NCBI GenBank assembly: GCA_027924585.1
Contig: BSBM01001443.1
Location: forward strand, 186,001-250,000
Origin: Larix kaempferi
Taxonomy: Eukaryota > Streptophyta > Pinopsida > Pinales > Pinaceae
DNA: 64,000 bases
Direction: 5' to 3'
This document shows positions 33,370 to 42,590 of the stretch, piece after piece. Every line of letters starts with the position of its first letter. Position 1 is the stretch's first letter. The notes under the pieces are model-generated. The model was not told the DNA's origin. It ran no database searches and worked only from the letters and a program-made list of their open reading frames with translations. The translations under genes were made by a program, and so were the position numbers.

Positions 33370-34325
33370 CACTGCAAGTTGCCAAAAAAATGATAGCACG
33401 GCCGACGAAAAAGATGTTGCAGTCGCCAAAAAAAATATGTTGCAGCCGTCGGGAAAGAAGTTGCAGCCACCGGAAAAGAATTCACGGCAGCCGGAAAAAG
33501 AATTTACGGTATCGAGGAAAAATACGGCTGTCACGGAAAAGTTTTACAGCGGCGGGAAAAATTACAGCTGGCGGGAAAAGTTTTACGACTGTGGGAAATA
33601 TGTTGCAGCCTGTCGGGAAAGTTGTTGCAGCTACGGGAAAATGGTTGCGGCTGCCGGAAAATAGTTCACGTCCGTCGGAAAAAGTTCACAGCTGTCGGGA
33701 AAAATATTTTACCGGTCGACGGAAAATGATAACGCAGCCGCTGGGAAATTATGTTGCAACCGCTGTGACATGATGTTGCAGCCGCTGGAAAGAGTTGTTG
33801 CAGCTACCGGGAAAAAAATTTACGGCTACTGGGAAATTATGTGGCAGCTGCTGAAAAATGAGGTGGCAGCCGCTGGGAAATGAGGTTGCAGTCGCGGAAA
33901 AAGATGTTGCAACTGCCGATATTGTAGCTGCCGATGTTGCAGCTGCCAGAAAAGATTGACGGCAGGCGGGAAAAAAGGGTATTACGGCTGCTGGGAAATG
34001 AGGTGGCAGCCACTGGGAAATGAGGTGGCAGCTGCGGAAAAAGATGTTGCAGCTGCCGATGTTGCAACTGCCGATGTTGCGGTTTCCAGAAAAGATTGAC
34101 GGCAGGCGGGAAAAAGGATATTAAGGCTGCTGGGAAATGAGGTGGCAGCTGCGGAAAAAGATGTTGCAGCTGCCGATGTTGCAGCTGCCAGAAAAGTAGT
34201 TAGAGCTAACGGGAAAAAGGATTTGCGACCGCGGGGAAAAGGATTTTTACGGTTGATGGGAAACGATAACGTGGTTGCTGGAAAAGATGTTGCAGCTGCC
34301 GAAAAATATGTCGCAGCTGCCGGAT
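33370..34325. repeat. GC-rich degenerate array between integrase and ORF3
   Basis: The array is built of words like GTTGCAGCTGCCGGGAAAA, rich in the palindrome GCAGCTGC, with a unit of about 20 to 24 bp that is poorly conserved at the left. At the right it has a higher-order repeat of about 140 bp (copies starting near 33860, 34000 and 34139). It separates the integrase stop (34606) from the ORF3 start (32818). Open frames through it are artefacts of the repeat. Confidence 0.9.
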
Positions 34326-34344
34326 TTTTTTTTTTTTTTTTTTT
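34325..34344. repeat. T20 homopolymer
   Basis: Twenty T on the plus strand at the end of the repeat array (poly(A) on the element's sense strand). Confidence 0.95.
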
Positions 34345-34605
34345 AAGCAAAAGGAAAATACAGCGTAGGACGGCACAGGAAGAATTTTGCTTGACGGCCC
34401 CAATCTGGTCGTTCTCCTGACGCTTCCCTGAAATTTTTTTAAAAATGACAGCAAACGAAAAGATCAAATGCAAAAACAACAATTATACGCTACAGCAGGA
34501 AATTATTTATGTACAGCAAATACGATTTTCAGTTTAAGGATTGGCAAAGGCAGAGAAAAATTTCTGCTCTAGTGCCAACTGATAATCTGGATCGGCAGCA
34601 ATCTG

Positions 34606-35478
34606 TTAAACGAATGCTTCTTTCGAGATGGGCTTACGATACAGTCGCAGTCTGTGGCCATTAGCAAGTAATGGTATACGGTTTTCATCAATGGTCACCA
34701 GGCGAACAGTGCCGTTGTCAAATACCCTGTCGACCAAATATGGACCCAGCCATCTTGTACATAATTTTCCTTTAAAATCCTTCTTGAATCTGGAGTCGTA
34801 TAATAGCGCCCAGTCTCCTTCACGGAAGATTTTATTTTTGATGAATCGGTCATGCCAGTTGGATCTCTGTTGCTGAAGCAGCACAGTCTGGTCTACTGCA
34901 GCTAACCGTTTCTCATCAAGTTCATTTAATTGATTCAATCTTCTCTTCTGGGATTCTGTTACATCCAGATTCAATTCGGTGGTTGTTTTCAGGGTCTTGA
35001 TCTCAAATTCAATTGGAAAGATGGCACTCTTTCCATACACCAGATCATAGGGAGAAAACCCTGTGGTGTTGCACCAAGTTGTGCGATATGCCCACAGTGC
35101 TTCTGGAATCCTGTCAGCCCAATCCTTTCGATGGCTTTTAACTGTTTTAGTAAGGATTGCTTCAATAACTTTATTAGTACTTTCCACCTGACCATTGGCC
35201 TAGGGGTGGTAAGGTGAAGTTATCCTATGCTGCACATGATACTTCCGGAGCAAGGATTCAAATTGGTGTGAGATGAATTGCGGTCCCCCATCGGTAACTA
35301 CTTCCTTTGGTACCCCAAAGCGGGTAAATATTTCACTGTACAGAAAATCAATCACCGCCTGGTCATTAGCCTTAGCCAAAGCTACAGCTTCCACCCACTT
35401 GGTCATGTAATCTGTACACACCAGAATTTAAACCTTCTGTCTGGAAGGAGGGCTGATAGGGCCAACAAAATCCAATTC
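34606..35478 (-). pseudogene. Athila-like integrase core and C-terminus
   Basis: In one frame with gag. ELDFVGPISPP gives the first catalytic Asp, VVTDGGPQFISHQFE the second, and ANGQVESTNKVIEA the Glu of DD35E. After LWAYRTTWCNTTGFSPYDLVYG come a basic helical segment and the C-terminal GDWALLYDSRF and WLGPYLVDRVFDNGTVRL. Stops fall at positions where the family has Trp (DR*ELDFVGP, 35479), probably Tyr (KV*ILV) and Gln (HP*ANG, 35200). The stop of the reading frame is at 34606. The enzyme would insert the cDNA; without repair of the stops this copy cannot. Confidence 0.9.
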
Positions 35479-36690
35479 CTATCTATCAAACGGTTCTAGT
35501 ACCACTTGGGGCTGTAAAGGCATCTGATCTATCTTATTAGGTTGGCCCATCCTTTGGCAGCTCTCACAGGACTGAACATATCTTTTAGCATCCCTGAACA
35601 GTGTCGGCCAATAGTAGCCCATCCGCAGCGCTTTATGCCCTGTTCTTCTGTCTACAAAGTGTCCTCCACAAGGTTCATCATGACAGGCCTTCAGTATATG
35701 AAAGATCTCATCTTCCCTTACACATCTCCTAATCTCAAGATCGGGTCCTGTGTAAAAGAGATGACCATTGAGCCAACAATACCTGGCACTTTGCTGGATG
35801 ATTTTTCTCTTCTCTCGTTTAGACATATGTGGCGGAAGCTTTCCTGCAACCAAGTAATTAGCAACGTCTGCATACCAGGGTGAATGAGCCGAGAGTGCGA
35901 ATAGATGTTCATCTGGGAAAGAATCCTCAACAGGCGAACTGTCATCACTGTTAGTAAATCGTGATAAAAAATCAGCAACAACATTTTCTTTTCCAGGTTT
36001 ATCTATAATGGTAATATCAAATTCCTGTAATAATAAAAGCCACCTGGTTACTCTGGCATTGGTGACAGGTTTGTTCATCAAATACTTAATGGAAGAGTGG
36101 TCAGTGTGCACAAATGTAGGATACCCAGTAATGTAATGCCGAAATTTATTAATAGAATAGACAATAGCAAGGAATTATTTTTCAGTAACAGTATAATTAA
36201 GTTCAGCAGGGGCTAAGTTTTTACTAACATAGTAGATGGCATAAGGTACTTGACCATACTGCTGTCCTAATACTGCTCCAATGGCGGTATCAGAAGCATC
36301 TGAAGAAATGTGGAAGGGTATGGTCCAATTGGGTCCCCTTAGGATAGGGGTTATGGACAGCTTCTCTTTAAGCTTATCAAACGTTGTCTGGCATGCTTTA
36401 CTCCATGCAAACTGTGCATCCTTCATTAACAATGAAAACAAAGGGGAAGCAAGTTTGGAGAATTTTTCTATAAATCTCCTGTAATATCCAGCATGTCCCA
36501 GAAAACTTCACACATCTTTCTGAGTTGAAGGAGTTGTAATATTTTTTATCACCTTAATTTTTTAAGGATATACCTGAATACCATCGATAGAGATGAAACG
36601 TCCTAATACCACCCCCCTCACTCATCATCATATGACATTTTTCAGTACTTAATGAGAGGCGAGCTTGTTCACAGCGAATTAAAACCTTCT
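35479..36690 (-). pseudogene. Athila-like RNase H and integrase zinc-binding region
   Basis: The connection helix (FLGHAGYYRRFI, FSLLMKDAQFAWSKACQ) leads into Ty3-type RNase H. SSDASDTAIGAVLGQ carries the first Asp, NYTVTEK the Glu, and HTDHSSIKYLM the Asp. ENVVADFLSR follows, then the integrase HHCC motif (HILKACHDEPCGGHFVDRRTGHKAL...CESCQRMGQ). The catalytic residues are present. Two compensating indels disturb the frame at about 36600-36695. Stops occur at DV*SFLG (Arg expected) and EK*FLAIV (Glu expected). RNase H removes RNA from the RNA-DNA hybrid during replication of the element in its cytoplasmic particle. Confidence 0.9.
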
Positions 36691-37623
36691 TTAAATTTCC
36701 AGTGCTTCCTCAAAATCGTTGCCATAGGGAGTAAAATCATCCATAAAGACTTCCATACTATCATTAACCAATTCAGAGAAGATGCCAATTACAGCTCTTT
36801 GGAACGTTGCTGGTGCATTACATAATCCAAAGGGAAGCACCCTGTAGGCAAACGTTCCCCAAGGGCAAGTGAAGGTGGTTTTATCTTGGTCTTCAGGAGC
36901 AATCTGAATTTGGTTGTACCCGCTGAACCCATCCAAGAAGGAGAAGAATTTTTTTCCTGATAGGGTATAAAGTACCTGGTCGATAAAGGGCAGAGGGAAA
37001 TGATCCTTTTGCGTAGCTTTGTTCAGCTCCCTATAATCAACACAGACTCTCGACTTACCATTTTTCTTGGGCACGATTACAAGTGGGGAAACCCACTCAC
37101 TATCTGAAATAGGATAGATAAATCTTGCTTCCAAAAGTTTCTGGATTTCCTCCTTCACTATATCCCTCAGATTGGGGTTCATGCGTCGTTGCGGTTGACA
37201 CACAGGCCGGGAGTCATTTTTGATATAAATATGGTGGGTGCACAGATTAGAGGGAATACCTCGCATATCTGTATACTCCCAGGCGAATGCCCCCTTTCGT
37301 TCCTTTAAAAGACTGATTAGGCGCCTCTGTTCCTCTGAGGAGAGGCCAGGGTTGATATTCAAAGTTCTTCCAGGCTCTACCTCAATAGGAATGCTTTTTG
37401 AATTTTTCAAAACTGGGATTATGTTTGTATCACCAACTAATGTTTCCTCCGTAAGATTTTCTTATTCTTCCTTACCAAGGGTAATGTTCAGGATTTGATA
37501 AACTTCTTTATCCATTGAAGCAGGTTCGCTAATGAAATTACTGATGGCATCGTCTTCTGTTTCACTTTTAAAAGTTAAGGCCTTCCCTATTGTTAATAGT
37601 GGTTGAACATCCTCCTCCTCTTC
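36691..37623 (-). pseudogene. Athila-like reverse transcriptase
   Basis: The part from 37410 reads as a continuous RT: MNPNLRDIVKEEIQKLLEARFIYP, WVSPLVIVPKKNGKSRVCVDYRELN, HFPLPFIDQVL, FSFLDGFSGYNQI, TFTCPWGTFAYRVLPFGLCNAPATFQR, and the catalytic box as VFMDDFTPYG. The catalytic Asp residues are intact. Before it (37623-37411) lies the protease-RT linker with one stop (KEE*ENL), following the TAG that ends the gag-protease frame. The enzyme would copy the element RNA into DNA. It is in phase with gag, so the element originally had a single gag-pol frame. Confidence 0.92.
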
Positions 37624-40479
37624 CTATTCTATCCAAAGGGAAGTTTCAGCTTCTAGACTCGGCCGTGCTGGAGGATACAGGGTGAGGTTTTTGGTTTCCA
37701 TACCATCAGATATAGTCATGGACCCCGATCGACAGCTGATGCAAGCATTAGCTGTGGCCAACCAAGGCCTCCCCAGGATCAATGGGTTTCCCCCCAGCTG
37801 TGATTTTGGTTGTAATACCAGAAAGTCAGCAGGGTATTCCCATGAGTCTACTGAGATGACAAGATCGTCCAGAATCCCTTCGGGTCTGATGGTGGATCTG
37901 TCTGCCAATTCTAAAATGGTAGGGGTCGGTCTAATATTAGTGAATCCAAGCTTCTTTACAGTCTCAATTTTTATGACATTGATCGCTTCTCCTAAATCTA
38001 CTAGCACGTTGGGTATCTGCATCTGTCCTATATGTACAGTGACAGTAGGATTGCCAGGGTCGTCATACTTGGTCACAGGGGTTTTTCCTGTCATCAAAGC
38101 AGATAAATTCCCTATGATGTGAACAGTGGGAGGATCTCTGGGCTTCCTTCCCGGTCTTTTAGTGCACAGGTCCCGAACGGTTCTAGCATAAATAGGTACG
38201 TCTTGAAGAGCTTGCAAAAGGGGGATCTTAACATAAAGATTCTTCAACTCTCCTAGAAGATTGAACTGAGGTTTCCCCCCTATTTTTGGTAGCATTAGTC
38301 TCTCAGGGTATGGTGGTTGCCTTACCAGCTGGGTAGGCTGCGTATTATCATATTTCTCGTTTAATGTTTCAGCCGTCCCATCTAAGGGATGCTCAGCACC
38401 TTCAGTGATAGGAACCGGATCGAATGGATGCTGGGAACTCTCTCCTTTGTCATGCACAGAAGGTGGAATATCTTCTGTAATTACAGGTTCTATTATCTTC
38501 CCAGATCGTAAACGAATATCATTACAAGGTACAGGGGAGAGAGAGTAGGCCGGCATATTGAGAGTTTCCAATTGATGGACTGTTTTATTATTCGGGTTAG
38601 GATTAGGTTGGGCAGGCAGCTGAGGTCGTATTGGTATATTAGGAACAGGATTATTCTGCAGCTGCAGCTGCGACTGTTGAAGTGGGTATTGAGGATATTG
38701 AGGAAATTGAGGATATGGAGGAGAATATGGTAACTGCTGAGGTGGAGGTGGTTGAGGAAACTGGTTCCCAGGATGGAAGTTTCTCCATCCAGGAGACCAT
38801 GACGTAGGTTGATGTGGTGGCTGTGTCCAAGGACTCCATGAGTTATAATTCTGCATTGCAGGTTGAGAAGAATTCCACTGAGCATAATTTGAAGGGAATT
38901 GTGTATTCACATTTTGCATGTTATTATTCCAATTGTTCATATTATTCAAAAATGGAAATGAATCTGGAGACATACCTTGATTTTGAGGCTGCCAAGGTTT
39001 CTTCTGTGCAATGAAATAGGCTGATTCCACTTCTGGAGTTGATGCCTGCAGAACAGCCTTCACTTGGGGAAGTGTGGGACATTCTTTCATGTCATGGTTC
39101 AGCTCACACAACTGACATACTTGTATTTTGTCAAGAGGGAATTCTTTAAGTGGATGATTCTTTCTACATCGGGGACAAAACACACCTAGCATGAGATCCT
39201 CCACTGCCTGTCTTTGTTTGGCCTTCAGGACATCAATCTCCGAAGAGATGGAGCTCATCATTTCTGTTTTAAAATTTTCAAGAAGATTTCCTGTCTCTGC
39301 ACGTGTAGCTCCTCCATTGGATGACTTCTGAGTTCTGTCGAAGACATCACGTTCCATCTTATCTTGTTTATCCCGCTTATTATTCCTGGAAGATCCCCTA
39401 GAGTATCTCTTACATAATTCCACAATCGTCTCAAAAGGTTCTTTGGAGATATCTCCCTTTCCTAACAGATTTAACATGTCTAAACAATCATCCCTGATCC
39501 CTCGAAGCAAGATTATCTTGAGCACATCTAGCCCCATGTTCGTCTGCCCGGCTCTTTGCACATTGTACAGCAGCCTTTCTACAAAATCCTCCAGACTTTC
39601 ATCCTCCTTCTGCACCATCTTGAATAATTCCTCTCTTTTGTCCCTGGTGTTGCAATATTCTTGATATTTTTCCAGGAACACTTGCTTCATCTTATTCCAA
39701 TTAGCAACAGTTCCTCCCCCAAGGCTCATGAACCATCGTAATGCATTGTCCTTCAGGGTGGCAGGAAAAAGTTTCAGCTTTTGGGCATCTGTGACATAAT
39801 CATAGCTGCGACAGAGGATATCGAATTCAAAAAGGAATTCGTCTGGATCTTCTGCAGCCCTGCCATGGAAGCGAGGCAACACCGATGGTGAGATGTTCTT
39901 CATAAAAGCTGTCCCTTCTAGCTGTTGTATTGGAAATTGTATTGTAGCCATGGTTCCTTCTGGCAGGGAGTCATTTTCATGATGGTATTCTACCACTGCT
40001 TCTTCCTCTTCGTTCTCATGTCTGTTATTCATCTTTTCTTCTGTATCCTCTTCTTCGTTCGTTCCTGCGTTCTTTACCTCAGTTGTAACAACTGCGTATT
40101 CTTCAGTTGTAGCAGCTGTGTACTCTTCAGTTGTAGCAGCTACGTATTCTTCAGTTGTAAAAGTTGCGTATTCTTCAGTTGTAACAGCTGAATCAGCTGT
40201 ACCTTCTTTAGCAGGGGTATATGAGGGAATCACGGCTGCTCCTGTATTTTCCACCATGGATCCTGACGCTGGCGCTCTAGGATCAGCAGGGCTTCTTCGG
40301 ATAGGAGTTTCCCGTTGACGAGTCCTGGTAGCTGAATCAGTTCTGTCAACAAGATCGTCAATAAATGTCCTCCTGCCCAACGGTGGTCCTCGACCACGAC
40401 CCGAGCCACCTGCGCTGTTAGTATTTTGTGGGGTTTTGGGAGTTGGGAGGTGATCGCGTTTTACCCTCCTCGTATTCAT
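37624..40479 (-). CDS. Athila-like Gag-protease polyprotein, 951 residues
   Basis: An open frame from the ATG at 40479 (MNTRRVKRDH), 83 bases from the primer site, to a TAG at 37624. Residues 100-135 are an 8-residue repeat (TTEEYxxx, four full copies). Residues 200-380 are the retrotransposon gag domain (PRFHGRAAEDPDEFLFEFDIL, LRWFMSLGGG). Residues 434-466 hold Cys/His pairs (CPRCRKNH and CQLCELNHDMKEC). Residues 500-640 are Gln/Pro/Asn-rich, and residues 800-920 are an aspartic protease with VDLGEAINVI and ILGRPWL. Athila proteases usually read DLGASIN, so the Ala-Ser after DLG is changed to Glu-Ala. Gag builds the particle and protease matures it. Pol continues in the same frame after the TAG, which is probably a mutated sense codon. 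Confidence 0.92.
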   Translation of the reverse strand: MNTRRVKRDHLPTPKTPQNTNSAGGSGRGRGPPLGRRTFIDDLVDRTDSATRTRQRETPIRRSPADPRAPASGSMVENTGAAVIPSYTPAKEGTADSAVTTEEYATFTTEEYVAATTEEYTAATTEEYAVVTTEVKNAGTNEEEDTEEKMNNRHENEEEEAVVEYHHENDSLPEGTMATIQFPIQQLEGTAFMKNISPSVLPRFHGRAAEDPDEFLFEFDILCRSYDYVTDAQKLKLFPATLKDNALRWFMSLGGGTVANWNKMKQVFLEKYQEYCNTRDKREELFKMVQKEDESLEDFVERLLYNVQRAGQTNMGLDVLKIILLRGIRDDCLDMLNLLGKGDISKEPFETIVELCKRYSRGSSRNNKRDKQDKMERDVFDRTQKSSNGGATRAETGNLLENFKTEMMSSISSEIDVLKAKQRQAVEDLMLGVFCPRCRKNHPLKEFPLDKIQVCQLCELNHDMKECPTLPQVKAVLQASTPEVESAYFIAQKKPWQPQNQGMSPDSFPFLNNMNNWNNNMQNVNTQFPSNYAQWNSSQPAMQNYNSWSPWTQPPHQPTSWSPGWRNFHPGNQFPQPPPPQQLPYSPPYPQFPQYPQYPLQQSQLQLQNNPVPNIPIRPQLPAQPNPNPNNKTVHQLETLNMPAYSLSPVPCNDIRLRSGKIIEPVITEDIPPSVHDKGESSQHPFDPVPITEGAEHPLDGTAETLNEKYDNTQPTQLVRQPPYPERLMLPKIGGKPQFNLLGELKNLYVKIPLLQALQDVPIYARTVRDLCTKRPGRKPRDPPTVHIIGNLSALMTGKTPVTKYDDPGNPTVTVHIGQMQIPNVLVDLGEAINVIKIETVKKLGFTNIRPTPTILELADRSTIRPEGILDDLVISVDSWEYPADFLVLQPKSQLGGNPLILGRPWLATANACISCRSGSMTISDGMETKNLTLYPPARPSLEAETSLWIE
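40070..40190. repeat. 24-bp coding repeat in gag (TTEEYxxx)
   Basis: Four copies of a 24-bp unit containing TATTCTTCAGTTGTA on the plus strand, encoding TTEEYxxx on the minus strand. It keeps the frame. Confidence 0.9.
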
Positions 40480-40564
40480 GCGAAGCAGATCATTTCAGCA
40501 AAGAAGAGATTGACTGAAAGCAATTATCATATGCAACTAATGACTAGTGTTTAATTTTTATCCT

Positions 40565-40582
40565 TCCCCGGCAACGGCGCCA
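40565..40582 (-). other. Primer-binding site, tRNA-Asp type
   Basis: The minus strand reads TGGCGCCGTTGCCGGGGA three bases from the 5' LTR. This is the primer site usually listed for Athila-type elements and complementary to tRNA-Asp. Confidence 0.9.
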
Positions 40583-40585
40583 AAA

Positions 40586-42005
40586 TGTCAAGCACTCTAT
40601 ATGCAGATGAATTGTTACCAATACGCACAGAGCATATGAAATTTATTGTCAACCCGAGAAAGTATTTTTGTTTCAAAGGATAAGTGCACAATCTATTCTT
40701 AAACACCAAACCATTAGAAGTAAATACTTTTATCTTCTATCATCCATGTTCATCCCAAAAATCTATGCAATCCCAATTTCCTTCTAACTACTACACTTCA
40801 ATTCCTCTCTATCATGCATCAATAAGAAATGGTATCAGATCTAATTAACAATTGCAGGAAAGAAATCTCATTCGTATTCTAGAACAAGCACTTGTCTGAT
40901 CTAATCACTCTGGAAATCATAAAGCATAAACTGAACATTAATCTAGAAATCCAATTGCAAAAGATTGAGTCAACTGTTCTAAGAAATTGAATTGCAGAAT
41001 GGAAATAAACAACACACAATAGGAAAGATAAATTGCAAGGGCTCAAGGGATCACAACTTAGCTGCAAGATGAACAAGGCTGTGTATAATTATCACACGAA
41101 TTGCATAAAGTCTATACTCAGTCGACTGTCACTCTGTATTACTTGCCAAATTCAATGGATTCTAATATTAATTGTACTGAAAATCCACACCATAAATATT
41201 GCTGCTGCATACAAAAGGAAAGAACAAAGCATCACACAATAATAAATTCAAAATCCTATTTTAACTCAGCAATATCTGTGGAAGACGGGCCCAGTCTTCA
41301 CACAGAGACGCTGGCTGAACAACACGCATTCTTTTAGCTCAGAAGCAACCCCTTATATTAACAGAAGAATGATTACACAGTTTTGCTCGGCTGCTAATAC
41401 AATGAATTAATTGTCTGCTGTTCAACCCGTGGGTCGAGGCAACTCCCCATATTTATACAAATCATAACATCAAACCCTATAATCGGGCAGCCATGAAGAT
41501 CTCTGATCTTCAGGCGCCCTAAATAACTAGTTGTTACAATACGTGGCAGAACAGAAACATCAAAATATGAGAAAGTTATCAATTGACCCAAGAGTGGCAG
41601 TCCTTCCAGCTCACAGCTAGACTAGAGCAGTAACATACTCAAGATAGCGCATTCTGTTACAGCTTCCCTGTCACAGCTGTGCCTTAATTGATGATTCGAG
41701 CCCCAAGGATCCCTTTACAAGCAACGAACGTCCCTTCTTTCACGACTTGTTCAGCCCCGATCTTCCTGCAGTCCATTTATCTCAACTACCTTCATAAATC
41801 GCAACATGTTAGCACAATTGAGAGATGCACAGCTTTAATTATCACAATCATAAGCATTAATAAAATAAAACAATGATCAGTCATACCTTGGTAATTTGGG
41901 GAATAAGGTAAGGACAATAGGTCTGATTGCCATGATAAGTGTTGTAGGACAGGGGCAGGAAAGATGATTAAAGATGATTAAAAAGGGCCAATTCTGGGCT
42001 CAACA
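40586..42005 (-). repeat. Athila-like element 5' LTR
   Basis: 1,420 bp, equal in length to 28438-29857, with about two dozen substitutions. The primer-binding site lies three bases away on its inner side. Confidence 0.95.
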
Positions 42006-42010
42006 AAAAA

Positions 42011-42590
42011 CATGATGGGGAAAGACCCAGTAGTTCAAACTGCGTGAGAGAGGAAAGACTGTGGGTTCAGAATGGATTTGGGAACCATTTTGTGGGTGTT
42101 TTCTTGCCCAAGGAGACAAAATACGATTTCCTAGGTTGATGGCTTGCCCATACACGAAATTGGCTGCCATACCTCTTCATTCCCAAGGCATTAACTGCCT
42201 CAACCAATTTCTGGAAGAATTAAATGATTGGGTCCATAACCCCAAATGGGTAGTTGGTGGTTTATGGGTTTTCTCATTGACACATGGATTAACACCATTG
42301 GCTCAAGGGTTTGAATAATTTCCCTCCCTATTCCTTGTAGAATCATGCCCCCATCTTTTTGTTGCTTTGCATAGCTAGTTGTGGGTTTTTCATTACAATT
42401 CGTATTTACATGATGTCTTAATTTACATTGTGCCTATCTAGCACAAGAACCATAGGCATCTATTTTTAATTGTCGATACATAAAATGCTAAATCAATGGT
42501 GGGGCCTTGGCCTTGAGCTCCTCACCATGATTAAATAACAATATTTACATCATTTACAATTTAAATGCGAAGGGGGTCAAAATGGGGACA
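42011..42590. other. Flank of the Athila-like element, ending in a PPT-like run
   Basis: No coding signature; the frame at 42061-42318 has no recognisable domain. It should be continuous with the DNA left of 28433 before the insertion. The stretch GAAGGGGGTCAAAATGGGGA at 42569-42588 looks like a polypurine tract, followed at 42591 by TGACAATTAC. Confidence 0.4.

Larger units (their letters stand above)
28438..42005 (-). mobile_element. Complete Athila-like Ty3/Gypsy element with ORF3
   Basis: Two LTRs of exactly 1,420 bp (28438-29857 and 40586-42005) differ by about 26 substitutions that I could count, roughly 98% identity. The flanking 5-bp duplication is AAAAA (28433-28437 and 42006-42010), weak because of its composition. 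On the minus strand the order is 5' LTR, tRNA-Asp-type primer site, gag-protease, reverse transcriptase, RNase H, integrase, a repeat array, ORF3, polypurine tract and 3' LTR. The protease has the DLG form and the primer site is the one typical of Athila. The element is about 13.6 kb, complete in structure but crippled by stop codons, so it is a fairly recent insertion that has begun to decay. Confidence 0.95.

Noticed and set aside
33370-34325. CRISPR-like array
   Set aside because: Units are degenerate, unevenly spaced and contain no unique spacers; this is plant nuclear DNA inside a retrotransposon.
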